Shown piece by piece: positions 8,786 to 17,982 of a stretch of DNA of 56,838 nucleotides (the first letter of the stretch is position 1; the number at the start of each line of letters is the position of its first letter). This stretch comes from Alphaproteobacteria bacterium. Lineage in GTDB: Bacteria; Pseudomonadota; Alphaproteobacteria; Sphingomonadales; Sphingomonadaceae. The position numbers were made by a program, and so were the translations under genes. A model generated the notes under the pieces. It did not search any database and had not been told where the DNA came from. It was given only the letters and a program-made list of their open reading frames with translations. The stretch spans positions 66,141 to 122,978 of the forward strand of contig JAGWWF010000009.1 in the NCBI GenBank assembly GCA_018970445.1, given 5' to 3'.

Positions 8786-9463
8786 ATGCCTACACTTGTC
8801 CTGCTTCGCCATGGCCAGAGCCAGTGGAATCTCGAAAACCGCTTCACCGGCTGGTGGGATGTCGGGCTGACCGATCAGGGCATGGCCGAGGCGCTGGACG
8901 CTGGCCAGCGCATGGCCGCTGCCGGCCTGGATTTCGACATCGGCTTCACCAGCGTGCAGAGCCGGGCGATCAAGACGCTGAATCTGGCGCTGGCCGCGAT
9001 GGACCGGGTGTGGATCCCGGTGATCAAGGATTGGCACCTGAATGAACGCCATTATGGCGGCCTCACCGGCCTCAACAAGGCAGACACCGCGGCACGCTAT
9101 GGCGAGGAACAGGTCAAGCTGTGGCGGCGCAGTTTCGATGTGCCGCCGCCGCCGCTGGAACCGGGTTCGGCCTTCGATCTGTCGAGCGATCGCCGCTATG
9201 CCGGGGTCGCGGTGCCGGCGGCTGAAAGCCTGAAGGACACGATTGCCCGCGTGCTGCCCTATTTCACTGCCGAAATCGCCCCACACCTGCGGGCCGGCAA
9301 GCGCGTGATCATCGCGGCGCACGGCAATTCACTGCGCGCGTTGGTCAAGCATCTGTCGGGCCTGTCGGATGAAGCAATCATCCACGAGGAAATCCCCACC
9401 GGCCAGCCCATGATCTATGATCTGGCCGATGATCTGAGCGCGATGTCGCGGCGCTATCTCTGA
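8786..9463 (+). CDS. gpmA: 2,3-bisphosphoglycerate-dependent phosphoglycerate mutase
   Basis: Interconverts 3- and 2-phosphoglycerate in glycolysis. 225 residues, starting [15 protein letters not shown]; His9 in the RHGQS motif is the phosphohistidine. [28 protein letters not shown] and the second-histidine motif [12 protein letters not shown] are all characteristic of dPGM. The start at 8786 is taken from the family N-terminus; the frame is open upstream but that sequence overlaps the P-II gene. About 58 bp after glnB, possibly in the same transcript. Confidence 0.95.
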   Translation: MPTLVLLRHGQSQWNLENRFTGWWDVGLTDQGMAEALDAGQRMAAAGLDFDIGFTSVQSRAIKTLNLALAAMDRVWIPVIKDWHLNERHYGGLTGLNKADTAARYGEEQVKLWRRSFDVPPPPLEPGSAFDLSSDRRYAGVAVPAAESLKDTIARVLPYFTAEIAPHLRAGKRVIIAAHGNSLRALVKHLSGLSDEAIIHEEIPTGQPMIYDLADDLSAMSRRYL

Positions 9464-9563
9464 ACGGGGGCCGGTGCAGCACCCCGCCGCATGGCGCACC
9501 GGCTGACCGGTGGTGAGGCCATCGATCAACGCGGCGCAAACCGCCCTGGGCATTTAACACAGC

Positions 9564-9592
9564 TTGACCTTTTGCTGTGCTGGCAGCATAAG
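9564..9592 (+). promoter_or_regulatory. Promoter for the GntR gene, possibly leaderless
   Basis: TTGACC at 9564-9569, a 17-base spacer, then CATAAG at 9587-9592. A start site 7-8 bases further on would fall at or next to the ATG at 9600, giving a leaderless or nearly leaderless transcript. No Shine-Dalgarno sequence precedes that ATG, which fits. Confidence 0.5.
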
Positions 9593-9599
9593 ACAGTGC

Positions 9600-9935
9600 A
9601 TGTTTTCCAGTGACCGCCCCATCTATCGCCAGATCCGTGACCGCATTGTCGACCGGATATTGACGCTGGGTGATGGCGCGATGCTGCCATCGGTGCGGGC
9701 GCTGGCTGCCGAAGCCGGTGTAAACCCGCTGACTGTGGCCAAGGCCTATCAGGACCTGCAAGCCAGTGGGCTGGTGCGGGCACGGAAGGGCGTTGGCCTG
9801 TTTGCCGCCGATGATGCGGTGCGCGCCCTGCTGGCCGCCGAACGCGAAGCCTTCCTGACCGAGGAATGGCCGCGCGTCGCCGCCCGCATCAACCGGCTGG
9901 GGCTGGACGCGGCCGACCTGCTGGAACAGGCCTGA
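9600..9935 (+). CDS. Short GntR-family regulator (YtrA-like)
   Basis: 111 residues. The winged helix-turn-helix is GntR-type: PIYRQIRDRIVDRILTLGDGAMLPSVRALAAEAGVNPLTVAKAYQDLQASGLV. The short C-terminal tail (about 40 residues, two helices) instead of a large ligand domain is characteristic of the YtrA subfamily. Such regulators usually control neighbouring ABC transporter genes, but none is adjacent here. The ATG at 9600 is preferred because the frame upstream runs through the promoter. Confidence 0.82.
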   Translation: MFSSDRPIYRQIRDRIVDRILTLGDGAMLPSVRALAAEAGVNPLTVAKAYQDLQASGLVRARKGVGLFAADDAVRALLAAEREAFLTEEWPRVAARINRLGLDAADLLEQA

Positions 9936-9941
9936 TCCGCG

Positions 9942-10838
9942 CTACCAGCGCTCCTCCGGCCACCAGGGGAACACGGCCGGCATGTCCTGGCTCACCGTAT
10001 CGGGATAGACCGGGGCACGCTTTTCCAGAAAGCTGACCACGCCTTCCTTCGCATCGCCGGAGCGGCCGCGCATATAGACCATGCGGCTGTCGAGCCGGTG
10101 GGCATCCCACGGGCTGGCGGCGCCGGCCATGCGCCACAGCATCTGCCGGGTGAGTGCGACCGACACCGGCGCGGTATTCTCGGCAATCTCCAGCGCCAGC
10201 GCGCGGGCAGCAGGCAGCAGATCATCGGGCGCATGGGTGGAACGGGTGAGGCCGCCCCTTTGCGCTTCGGCGGCATCGAACACCCGCCCGGTCATGCACC
10301 ATTCCAGCGCCTGCGGCAGGCCGACCAACTTCGACAGGAACCAGCTTGACCCAGCCTCCGGCACGATGCCGCGCCGGGCAAAGACAAAGCCGAAGCGGGC
10401 GGTGTCGCTGGCCAGCCGCATGTCCATGGCCAGCTGCATGGTGGCCCCGATGCCCACCGCCGGGCCGTTGACCGCAGCGATCACCGGCTTCAGGCTGCGG
10501 AAGATGCGCATCGTCACCTGGCCGCCGCCGTCGCGGGTGGCGGGATGCGTCCAGTCGATGCTGCCATCATCCCTGACCGGGCTGGCACTGCGCGCGCCGC
10601 CCAGCTTCTCATAATCAAAGGTGGCCGCGCCGGCGCTCAGGTCCGCCCCGGCGCAGAAGGCACGGCCGCGGCCAGTGACGATGACGGCTTTCACCGCATC
10701 ATTGGCGTCCGTCTGGTCAAAGGCGGCAATGATTTCGGTCATCATCACGCCCGTGAAGGCGTTCAGCTTGTCAGGCCGATCCAGCGTGATGGTGGCGATG
10801 GGGCCATCGATGTCGAGGGCGATCTGGGTGTAGCTCAT
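9942..10838 (-). CDS. Enoyl-CoA hydratase/isomerase (crotonase) family protein
   Basis: 298-residue crotonase-fold enzyme acting on a CoA thioester, probably in fatty-acid or aromatic-acid beta-oxidation. The oxyanion-hole motifs are present: RAFCAGADLSAG and AAVNGPAVGIGATMQLAMDMRLAS. FARRGIVPEAGSSWFL carries the glutamate usual in hydratases. It begins 1 bp after the thiolase stop, so the pair forms an operon and would catalyse successive steps. An insertion of about 25 residues after the first motif (FDYEKLGGARSASPVRDDGS) makes it longer than the ~260-residue norm. Confidence 0.88.
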   Translation of the reverse strand: MSYTQIALDIDGPIATITLDRPDKLNAFTGVMMTEIIAAFDQTDANDAVKAVIVTGRGRAFCAGADLSAGAATFDYEKLGGARSASPVRDDGSIDWTHPATRDGGGQVTMRIFRSLKPVIAAVNGPAVGIGATMQLAMDMRLASDTARFGFVFARRGIVPEAGSSWFLSKLVGLPQALEWCMTGRVFDAAEAQRGGLTRSTHAPDDLLPAARALALEIAENTAPVSVALTRQMLWRMAGAASPWDAHRLDSRMVYMRGRSGDAKEGVVSFLEKRAPVYPDTVSQDMPAVFPWWPEERW

Positions 10839-10839
10839 G

Positions 10840-12015
10840 TCAAAGCGCCTCGATGATCGTCACATTGGCCAGGCCGCCGCCTTCGCACATGGTCTGCAGC
10901 CCCCAGCGCTTGCCGCGGTTGTGCAGGGCGTGCACCAGCGTTGCCATCAGCTTGGTGCCCGATGCACCCAGCGGGTGGCCCAGCGCGATGGCGCCGCCAT
11001 TCACGTTCAGCCGGGCATGATCGGCCTCCAGCTGTTGCAGCCAGGCCATCGGCACGGAGGCAAAGGCCTCGTTCACTTCGTAAAGATCAATGTCGTCGAT
11101 CTTCATCCCGGCGCGTTGCAGCGCCTTCTTGGTGGCACCGATCGGGGCTTCCAGCATGATCACCGGGTCTTCGCCCACCACCGTCATGGTGTGGATGCGG
11201 GCCAGCGGCTTGACGCCCAGCGCCTTCAGCCCGCGCTCGTTCACGATCATCACGGCGGACGCGCCGTCGCAGATCTGGCTGCTGGTGGCTGCCGTCAGCC
11301 GGCCGCCGTCGGGGTTGATCAGCTTCACGCCCTTCACGCCGTCGAGGCTGACATCAAAGCGGATGCCCTCATCCTGAGTATGAAGGTGGGGCACCCCCTC
11401 GTGCGTGGTGACGTTGATCGGCACGATCTCGGCCGCAAAGGCGCCGGCCCTGGCCGCTTCGCCGGCGCGGCGCTGGCTTTCATAGCCATATTCGTCCAGC
11501 ATGTCCTTGGAAAGGCCGTATTTTACCGCAATCATCTCGGCGCCGGTGAACTGGCTGAACTGGATGCCGGGATAGCGCGCGGCCATGCCGTCGCCATAGG
11601 GCATGCCCATTCCGGCCTTGGCCGGCAGCGCCACGGTCATGCCCATCGGCACGCGCGTCATCGATTCCACCCCGGCGGCGATCACCACGTCCATCTGGCC
11701 GCTCATCACCGTGGCGGCAGCAAAATGAATGGCTTGCTGGCTGGAACCGCACTGGCGATCCACCGAGGTGCCGGGCACCGATTCGGGCAGTTTCGACGAC
11801 AGCACGGCGTTGCGGGCGACATTGGTGGATTGCTGGCCGCCCTGGCCAACACAGCCCATGATCACATCCTCGATCAATGCCGGATCAACGCCGGTTTCAT
11901 CCACCAATGAATCCAGCACCTTGGCCGAAAGATCGGCGGGGTGCCAATCGCGCAGCAGGCCGCCGCGGCGGCCCCCGGCAGTGCGCTTGGCGGCAACGAT
12001 ATAGGCTTCGCTCAT
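10840..12015 (-). CDS. Acetyl-CoA C-acyltransferase (thiolase)
   Basis: 391 residues. Nucleophile Cys89 is in VDRQCGSSQQA; the second active-site motifs NEAFAS, GGAIALGHPLGASG and CEGGGLAN are all present. Catalyses thiolytic cleavage or condensation of acyl-CoAs. The start MSEAYIVAAKRT at 12015 is the family N-terminus; the frame is open for another ~96 codons but that sequence is alanine-rich and antisense to the next gene. Transcribed with the crotonase gene. Its start is divergent from, and close to, the DUF1254 gene. Confidence 0.92.
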   Translation of the reverse strand: MSEAYIVAAKRTAGGRRGGLLRDWHPADLSAKVLDSLVDETGVDPALIEDVIMGCVGQGGQQSTNVARNAVLSSKLPESVPGTSVDRQCGSSQQAIHFAAATVMSGQMDVVIAAGVESMTRVPMGMTVALPAKAGMGMPYGDGMAARYPGIQFSQFTGAEMIAVKYGLSKDMLDEYGYESQRRAGEAARAGAFAAEIVPINVTTHEGVPHLHTQDEGIRFDVSLDGVKGVKLINPDGGRLTAATSSQICDGASAVMIVNERGLKALGVKPLARIHTMTVVGEDPVIMLEAPIGATKKALQRAGMKIDDIDLYEVNEAFASVPMAWLQQLEADHARLNVNGGAIALGHPLGASGTKLMATLVHALHNRGKRWGLQTMCEGGGLANVTIIEAL

Positions 12016-12109
12016 GGCTGTGATCCTTGGCTTCATGGGATTCGCAATCATCACTTTACGCCTGTCACCCCCTTGGGCATTGACGGCCAAAATGATCAGG
12101 GAGGGCGAG

Positions 12110-13549
12110 ATGCGCCACCATCGGGGAATGATCGCGGCGGCGCTGGCCGTGCTGGTTGCGGGCGCAAGCGTGGCGGCGCCAACGCGCGCCGTGCCCGCCA
12201 GGGCTGCACCGGTGGTGGCAAGACCGGCGCCGGTGGCGGCCGCCACGCCGGCCGTGGCGCCAACCGCCCCCCAGCCAGCGGCTTTGCCCGACACGCCCGA
12301 CATCCGCGCCCTGCGCCGCGCCTTCCGCTTTGGCTTTGCGCCCTATGAAATGCTGCGCACCCGCCAGGCCCAGTCCGCGCGGGTGGCGGCGGCCGGGATG
12401 GGCACCGGCATCAACGCGCTGATCCCGCGCCTGGCGCTGGCCGATGCCGGCAGCCGCGAGGTGACGACGCCCAACAACGACACGCTTTATGGTTCGGCCT
12501 GGCTGGATCTGTCGCAAGGCCCGGTGATCTTCACCATCCCGCCGCTGGGCCGCTATCACTCCGCCGCGCTGATGGGCATCACGTCCGATGTCGCCGCCGT
12601 GCTCGGCACCCGCACGGTGGGCGCCGCCGGCGGGCGCTATGCCATTGTTGGCCCCAATTTCGCCGGCGAACTGCCGCGCGGGGTCGAACTGGTGCGCAGC
12701 CCGTCCAACGATGCCTGGCTGCTGGTGCGGGTGGTGGTGAACGGGCCGGATGATCTGGCCGCCGCGGCCGACGGCCTCACCCGCTACACGCTTTCGGCCA
12801 CCGCCGGGGAAACGCCGCTGGATCTGGCGGTGCCGGCCCGGCCCGATGGCCGCGCCTTCATCACCACGGTCAATGCCGCCATCGCGCGTTCTGGCGATGA
12901 ACGCCTGCAGGCGCGGGCGCGCGGCTTTGCCGACATGGGCATCGGCACCGCCTGGGAGCAGCTGAGCCCGGCGCTGCAACAATTGTGGACCGACAGCCTG
13001 CCGGCGCTGGTGGCCGAGCTGAAGGACGGGCTGTCCAGCGGCGAGACGGTGAATGGCTGGGCCTATCCACCGCCCCACATGGCCCTGTATGGCGAGGATG
13101 ACGATCTGCGCAGCGCCGTTGCCCTGGGCGGGCTGGCGGCGCTGCCACGGGTGGAGGCGGTGTATCTCAGCGCCCGCCGCGACGGCGCCGGCCAGCCATT
13201 GACCGGCGCGAAAAGCTGGCGGCTGAAAATCCCGCCCGGCCTGCCGGTGGGGGCCTTCTGGTCGCTCACCATGTACCAACAGGAAGCCGATGGCCGGCTG
13301 TTCTTCGTCCCCAACCCGCTTGATCGCTTTGCAGTGGGGGATCGGTCGCGCCATCTGCGCCCCGATCGCGATGGCAGCATCGAATTGTTCATCCAGGCCG
13401 GCAAGCCATCGGGCGAACGGGTGGTGAACTGGCTGCCCGCCCCCAGCGGCCGTTTCGTGCTGCTGTTCCGCGCCTATCTGCCCGGCAGCGGCCTGCTGGA
13501 TGGCAGCGTGCGGCTGCCCCCGGTCACCGAAGGCGAGATGATCCCATGA
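12110..13549 (+). CDS. Secreted DUF1254/DUF1214 domain protein
   Basis: 479 residues. Signal peptide MRHHRGMIAAALAVLVAG, then an Ala/Pro linker, a DUF1254 region (TPNNDTLYGSAWLDLS...RYHSAALMGITS) and a C-terminal DUF1214 region (LSARRDGAGQPLTG...YQQEADGRLFF to ERVVNWLPAP). These domains often occur together in exported proteins whose function is not established. The ATG at 12110 is chosen because an AGGGAGG Shine-Dalgarno site lies 5-8 bases upstream, between this ATG and the earlier in-frame ones. Its stop overlaps the start of the next gene (ATGA). Confidence 0.85.
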   Translation: MRHHRGMIAAALAVLVAGASVAAPTRAVPARAAPVVARPAPVAAATPAVAPTAPQPAALPDTPDIRALRRAFRFGFAPYEMLRTRQAQSARVAAAGMGTGINALIPRLALADAGSREVTTPNNDTLYGSAWLDLSQGPVIFTIPPLGRYHSAALMGITSDVAAVLGTRTVGAAGGRYAIVGPNFAGELPRGVELVRSPSNDAWLLVRVVVNGPDDLAAAADGLTRYTLSATAGETPLDLAVPARPDGRAFITTVNAAIARSGDERLQARARGFADMGIGTAWEQLSPALQQLWTDSLPALVAELKDGLSSGETVNGWAYPPPHMALYGEDDDLRSAVALGGLAALPRVEAVYLSARRDGAGQPLTGAKSWRLKIPPGLPVGAFWSLTMYQQEADGRLFFVPNPLDRFAVGDRSRHLRPDRDGSIELFIQAGKPSGERVVNWLPAPSGRFVLLFRAYLPGSGLLDGSVRLPPVTEGEMIP

Positions 13550-15216
13550 GCCAGAACAACCCCCACGGCGGCCGCGTCGGCAAGCATCTGTTCCTCGACA
13601 TTCTGCACAGCGAAGGCGTGGAGATCATCTTCGGCAATCCCGGCACCACCGAACTGCCGCTGCTGGATGCCTTCGTGGTGGAAGACCGGCTGCGCTATGT
13701 GCTGGGCCTGAACGAAGTGGTGGTGATGGGCATGGCCGATGGCTGGGCGCAGGCCACCGGCCGACTGGCGGTGTGCAACCTGCACGCCGCCCCCGGCCTC
13801 GGCAATGCCATGGGCATGCTGTACAACGCCGCCCGCGCCGGTGCGCCGATCCTTGTCACCGCCGGCCAGCAGGACATGAGCATCCGCCTGACCGAACCGC
13901 TGTTGTGGGATGATCTGGCCACCATGGCGCGGCCGCTGTGCAAATGGTCGTTCGAAGTGACCAGCATTGCCGAACTGCCGCGCGCCGTGCGCCGCGCCGC
14001 CAAGGTGGCGCTGACCGCGCCGACCGGGCCGGTGTTCCTTTCGATCCCCGGCGACATATTGAACGCGATTGCGCCCGCTGATCTGGATATCGGCGCCCCC
14101 ACCCGCATCGGCGCCGCCCTGCGCGGTGATGCCGGCGAAGTGGCCAGGGCCGCCGCCCTGATCCGCGCCGCCGCCAATCCGATCATCTTTGCCGGCGATT
14201 GCATCGCAACCCGAGATGCATTCGCGCCGATGGTGGCCTTTGCCGAGGCCGTGGGCGCACCGGTCTATCTGGAAGGCATGGCCAACCGCGCCGCCTTCCC
14301 TAGCAACCACCCGCTGTTTGCCGGCACGGTGCCGCGCATGACCCCGGCGCTGCGCGCTGCCACGCGGGATCATGATCTGGTCATCTCCATCGGCGCCGAT
14401 CTGCTCACCCAGAGCCAGGCCACCGGCATCGAGGCGCTGGAACCGGGCAAGCCGTTGGTGCATCTGGACGACAACCCCTGGGAAATCGGCAAGAATTTCG
14501 CCGCCACCGCCGCCATCCAGGGCTGCCCCGCGGCGACGCTGCCGGAATTGACCGCGCTGGTGGCCGGCTGCGGCGACGGCCGCCGCGCCGGCAACGCGGC
14601 AAGGATCGCCGAGGCGAAGGCCGCCCTGCTGGCCAAGGCCGAAGCGGCGATGGATGCGGTGCCGCTGGACCCGCTGGCCGTGCTGAAACGGCTGGGCGAG
14701 GTGATGCCCGATGATGCGATCATCATCGAGGAGCTGCTGTCATCCGGCATGAACGTGGTGCGCAGCCTGTTGCCGACCACCCGGCCCGACAGCTGGTTCG
14801 GCATGCGCGGCGGCGGCATCGGCGTTGCCCTGCCCCAGGCCGCCGCTATGCAACTGGCCCACCCCGGCCGGCCGGTGGTGGCCCTCTCCGGCGATGGCAG
14901 CCTGATGTATTCGGCCGCCGCGCTGTGGAGCCTTGCCCATTACCGGCTGCCGGTCGTCACCATCGTGTTCAACAATGCCTCCTATCGCATCCTGAAACAG
15001 CGCACCCGTGCCATCGGCGATCACAGCGCCCGCGAAGGCCGCTTCGTCGCCATGGACCTGACCGAACCGGCCATCGATTTCATGGCGCTGGCGACCGCGC
15101 ACGGCGTGCAGGGCGTGCGGGTGGAAAGCATCCCGGCGCTGGTCACGGCCTTCCAGGCCGCGCTGGCCAGCGACACCCCCACCCTGATCGAGGTGCCGGT
15201 GGCGCGGGCGGTGTAA
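13546..15216 (+). CDS. Thiamine-diphosphate enzyme, benzoylformate decarboxylase-like
   Basis: 556 residues with the three-domain layout of ThDP decarboxylases. The PYR domain has FGNPGTTELPLLDAF with the expected catalytic glutamate LGLNEVVVMGMADG. The PP domain has the cofactor motif GDGSLMYSAAALWSLAHYRLPVVTIVFNN. GNPGTTE is typical of benzoylformate decarboxylase (MdlC) and its relatives, which make an aldehyde from a 2-oxo acid. No mandelate pathway genes are visible, so the substrate is unsure. It overlaps the DUF1254 gene by 4 bp. Confidence 0.85.
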   Translation: MSQNNPHGGRVGKHLFLDILHSEGVEIIFGNPGTTELPLLDAFVVEDRLRYVLGLNEVVVMGMADGWAQATGRLAVCNLHAAPGLGNAMGMLYNAARAGAPILVTAGQQDMSIRLTEPLLWDDLATMARPLCKWSFEVTSIAELPRAVRRAAKVALTAPTGPVFLSIPGDILNAIAPADLDIGAPTRIGAALRGDAGEVARAAALIRAAANPIIFAGDCIATRDAFAPMVAFAEAVGAPVYLEGMANRAAFPSNHPLFAGTVPRMTPALRAATRDHDLVISIGADLLTQSQATGIEALEPGKPLVHLDDNPWEIGKNFAATAAIQGCPAATLPELTALVAGCGDGRRAGNAARIAEAKAALLAKAEAAMDAVPLDPLAVLKRLGEVMPDDAIIIEELLSSGMNVVRSLLPTTRPDSWFGMRGGGIGVALPQAAAMQLAHPGRPVVALSGDGSLMYSAAALWSLAHYRLPVVTIVFNNASYRILKQRTRAIGDHSAREGRFVAMDLTEPAIDFMALATAHGVQGVRVESIPALVTAFQAALASDTPTLIEVPVARAV

Positions 15217-15241
15217 GGCTGCCGCGCGCCGTAAAGCATTG

Positions 15242-15268
15242 GTCATGCTGAACCTGTTTCAGCATGAC
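15242..15268. terminator. Perfect hairpin between convergent genes
   Basis: An 11-bp perfect inverted repeat: GTCATGCTGAA (15242-15252), a 5-base loop and TTCAGCATGAC (15258-15268). It lies between two genes that converge and could terminate both. The same kind of motif is a frequent intergenic repeat in sphingomonads, so it may equally be a REP-like element. It has no long T-run. Confidence 0.55.
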
Positions 15269-15293
15269 GATCGGCTGTTGGGGAATGCCGGCC

Positions 15294-16403
15294 TCAGAAC
15301 ACCACCACGCTCCTGATGCTCTCGCCGCTGTGCATCAGGTCGAACGCGCGGTTGATCTCCTCCAGGGCCAGCACGTGGGTGATCATCGGATCGATGGCGA
15401 TCTTGCCGTTCATGTACCAATCGACGATCTTGGGCACATCGGTGCGGCCCTTGGCGCCGCCAAAGGCGCTGCCCCTCCACACCCGGCCGGTCACCAGCTG
15501 GAACGGGCGGGTGGCGATTTCCTTGCCGGCTTCGGCGACGCCGATGATGATGCTTTCCCCCCAGCCGCGGTGGCAGGCTTCCAGCGCGGTGCGCATCACA
15601 TCGGTATTGCCGGTGCAATCGAAGGTGTAATCCGCGCCGCCATCGGTGATCGCGACCAGATGCGCTGCCAGATCGCCTGAAACATCCTGCGGGTTGACGA
15701 AATCGGTCAGGCCGAACTGGCGGCCCCAGGCCTCGCGATCGGGGTTGATGTCCACCCCGATGATCTGATCGGCCCCCACCAGCTTCAGCCCCTGGACGAC
15801 ATTCAGGCCGATGCCGCCCAGGCCAAAGACGATGCAGCGCGCGCCAGGCTCCACACGCGCGGTCTTCACCACCGCCCCGACCCCGGTCGTCACCCCGCAG
15901 CCGATGTAACAGGCCTTGTCGAACGGCGCATCGGTGCGGATCTTCGCCACGGCGATTTCGGGCAGCACGGTGAAATTGGAAAAGGTGGAACAGCCCATGT
16001 AGTGGAAGATGGGCTGGCCCTTGTAACGGAAGCGGGTGGTGCCATCGGGCATCAGCCCCTTGCCTTGCGTGGCGCGGATGGCGGTGCACAAGTTGGTCTT
16101 GCCCGACAGGCAGCTTTTGCATTGCCGGCATTCGGGGGTGTAGAGCGGGATGACATGATCGCCGGGCACCACGCTGGTGACGCCGGGGCCGATCTCGCGC
16201 ACGATGCCGGCGCCTTCATGGCCCAGGATGGACGGGAAGAGGCCTTCTGAATCCTTGCCTTCCAGCGTGTAGGCATCGGTGTGGCAGATGCCGGTGGCCA
16301 TGATTTCCACCAGCACCTCGCCCGGCTTCGGGCCTTCCAGATCAACCTCGACAATCTCCAGCGGCTGGTTGGGCGCAAAGGCAACGGCGGCACGGCTTTT
16401 CAT
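15294..16403 (-). CDS. frmA: S-(hydroxymethyl)glutathione / class III alcohol dehydrogenase
   Basis: 369-residue zinc enzyme that oxidises S-hydroxymethylglutathione (formaldehyde detoxification) and reduces S-nitrosoglutathione. Catalytic zinc ligands lie in [19 protein letters not shown] and [15 protein letters not shown]; the structural zinc cysteines in [18 protein letters not shown] site: [14 protein letters not shown]. Start at 16403 ([15 protein letters not shown]) has an AGGGGAAG site just upstream. Divergent from infA. The frmB hydrolase gene is not adjacent. Confidence 0.95.
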   Translation of the reverse strand: MKSRAAVAFAPNQPLEIVEVDLEGPKPGEVLVEIMATGICHTDAYTLEGKDSEGLFPSILGHEGAGIVREIGPGVTSVVPGDHVIPLYTPECRQCKSCLSGKTNLCTAIRATQGKGLMPDGTTRFRYKGQPIFHYMGCSTFSNFTVLPEIAVAKIRTDAPFDKACYIGCGVTTGVGAVVKTARVEPGARCIVFGLGGIGLNVVQGLKLVGADQIIGVDINPDREAWGRQFGLTDFVNPQDVSGDLAAHLVAITDGGADYTFDCTGNTDVMRTALEACHRGWGESIIIGVAEAGKEIATRPFQLVTGRVWRGSAFGGAKGRTDVPKIVDWYMNGKIAIDPMITHVLALEEINRAFDLMHSGESIRSVVVF

Positions 16404-16636
16404 CGGGCTTCCCCTGTTGAGCTTTGGCCACACTTGCCGCTGTTGTGGCCCGTTTGCCAAGCCCATGGCCGCCGCGCGCTTGCATTTTGGGCGCGATGCG
16501 GTCATTGGGCAGGCCAGCCGGCGTGCATCCGCACGGCCGGCCTTTGCGACGTTTTCGGCCACCGGGCGTTTTGCCGCCTGCCGGCCTGTGCACAAGGGAT
16601 CGTTCATGCGGTTTGCCAGCGGGATCAAGGCGTAAC

Positions 16637-16897
16637 ATGCCGAAAGAGGAAATCATCCGGATTGAAGGTGAGATCACCGAAATCCTGCCCGACGGCCGGT
16701 TCCGCGTTCGCCTTGAAAATGATCACGAGATCATCGCCTATACCGCCGGCAAGATGCGCAAGAACCGCATCCGGTCCATCGTCGGCGATCGCGTGCATGT
16801 GGAAATGACGCCCTATGATCTGGACAAGGGCCGCATCGTGTTCCGCGAAAAGACGACGCCGATGCCGATGAACCAGCGGCGATTCTTCCGCCGCTGA
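16637..16897 (+). CDS. infA: Translation initiation factor IF-1
   Basis: 86-residue OB-fold protein that binds the 30S A-site during initiation. [50 protein letters not shown] is the family core. It is longer than the usual 72 residues because of a C-terminal basic extension ([11 protein letters not shown]). AAGG lies 6 bases before the ATG. The frame extends upstream but the [11 protein letters not shown] start matches the family. Confidence 0.93.
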   Translation: MPKEEIIRIEGEITEILPDGRFRVRLENDHEIIAYTAGKMRKNRIRSIVGDRVHVEMTPYDLDKGRIVFREKTTPMPMNQRRFFRR

Positions 16898-17013
16898 TGC
16901 GGCGCCGGCGGTGGCCGGCAGCCTCGTGCCTGCACCGGTTCCGGGCCAGCCCGTGGGCTGCAGCCACCCGATTGCGGTTCTGGGTGAGATTGCGCCTTCC
17001 TGCAGTTCCCTGC

Positions 17014-17042
17014 TTGACTCGGACGCGCAGAAAGCCTAATTT
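17014..17042 (+). promoter_or_regulatory. Strong sigma-70-type promoter
   Basis: TTGACT (17014-17019), a 17-base spacer and TAATTT (17037-17042), about 40 bp before the ATG of the following small gene. This is one of the clearest housekeeping promoters in the window, in a locally AT-rich stretch. Confidence 0.7.
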
Positions 17043-17079
17043 TTTATTAACAGGCAAGGGCCTGCGGAGGAGGATCGCA

Positions 17080-17415
17080 ATGATTCGTCACACTGTCACG
17101 GCGCTGAAGTCGCAATACACCCCGGCGGGTGCGGTGCTGGATCGTTTCTGCGGTCCGGGCTGGACGGCAACGCCGGCCAAGATGCTGGAATTGCTGCGTT
17201 CGGGCGCGCATGAATTTTTCCTGGCCGGCAACGGTGATCTGCGCGTGGTGGCCGACCGGCGCACCGATGGTGCCTGGGCCCTGGCCGTGGTTGGCGGCAA
17301 TGGCGAACGTGTCACCCCCAGCAGCCTGCCGCACTGGCAGGTGGAACGGCCGCGCGCTGCGGCCCCGCGCAAGCGCAGCTGGCTGGAAAAGCTGATGGAT
17401 CCTGACGCCCGCTGA
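17080..17415 (+). CDS. Uncharacterised small protein
   Basis: 111 residues, not recognised. No signal peptide or membrane segment. The N-terminal two thirds look like a small globular domain (LDRFCGPGWTATPAKMLELLRSGAHEFF, then DLRVVADRRTDGAWALAVV); the C-terminus is basic (PRAAAPRKRSWLEKLM). It is a single-gene unit with its own strong promoter, a GGAGGAGG ribosome-binding site and a good terminator, so it is probably well expressed. The start at 17080 is fixed by that ribosome-binding site. Confidence 0.75.
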   Translation: MIRHTVTALKSQYTPAGAVLDRFCGPGWTATPAKMLELLRSGAHEFFLAGNGDLRVVADRRTDGAWALAVVGGNGERVTPSSLPHWQVERPRAAAPRKRSWLEKLMDPDAR

Positions 17416-17467
17416 GGCGTTGCCCGGGTCTGGGTCTGGCAGCTTCCTTCAACAGCAGGAATTTCTG

Positions 17468-17498
17468 GGGCGGGCAGTGTCGACTGTCCGCCCTTTTT
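17468..17498 (+). terminator. Rho-independent terminator
   Basis: GGGCGGGCAGT pairs with ACTGTCCGCCC (one G-U pair) around a GTCG loop, followed by TTTTT at 17494-17498. It lies 50-80 bp after the stop of the small plus-strand gene. Confidence 0.85.
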
Positions 17499-17517
17499 GC
17501 ATGGGCACGATGGGGTG

Positions 17518-17982
17518 TTACTGCACCCGGTCGCCCGGTTTCAGGCCGATGCGATCGGCTTCGCCGGCCGCCAGTTCGATCACATCGGCCGTCACCCCGG
17601 CGGAGGGGAGCACATCGCGCGAATAGGGCTGGCCCCGCCGCACATTCAGCACGCGCCGCGCCGGCGAGACATAGATGATGTCCAGCGGCAGGATGGTGTT
17701 TTCCATCCAGAACCCGGTCTGGCGCGGTGGCACCATGGGAAAGCTCATGCCGGTGCCGGGCTTCATGCTGTCCCGGAACATCATGCCGCACGCCTGCTGC
17801 TCCGGCGTGCGCGCCACCTCCACCTGATAGGCAAAGCGGCCCTTGGCGGTGACGAAGCGCACGGTGCGCGTGGCCAGGCCGGCATTGGGGCACGGCACGG
17901 CGGCCGCCACCGGGGCGGGCGGCAAAACGGCCAGCAGCAGGGCCAGGGCCGGCAGGGCGAAGCGTGGGCGGGTGATGATCAT
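17518..17982 (-). CDS. Exported DUF192 family protein
   Basis: 154 residues. A signal peptide ([20 protein letters not shown]) precedes a DUF192 domain: [37 protein letters not shown] and a C-terminal [21 protein letters not shown]192 proteins are small secreted beta-rich proteins of unknown function. Its start overlaps the stop of the cold-shock gene by 4 bp (ATGA), so it is translated from the same message. Confidence 0.88.
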   Translation of the reverse strand: MIITRPRFALPALALLLAVLPPAPVAAAVPCPNAGLATRTVRFVTAKGRFAYQVEVARTPEQQACGMMFRDSMKPGTGMSFPMVPPRQTGFWMENTILPLDIIYVSPARRVLNVRRGQPYSRDVLPSAGVTADVIELAAGEADRIGLKPGDRVQ

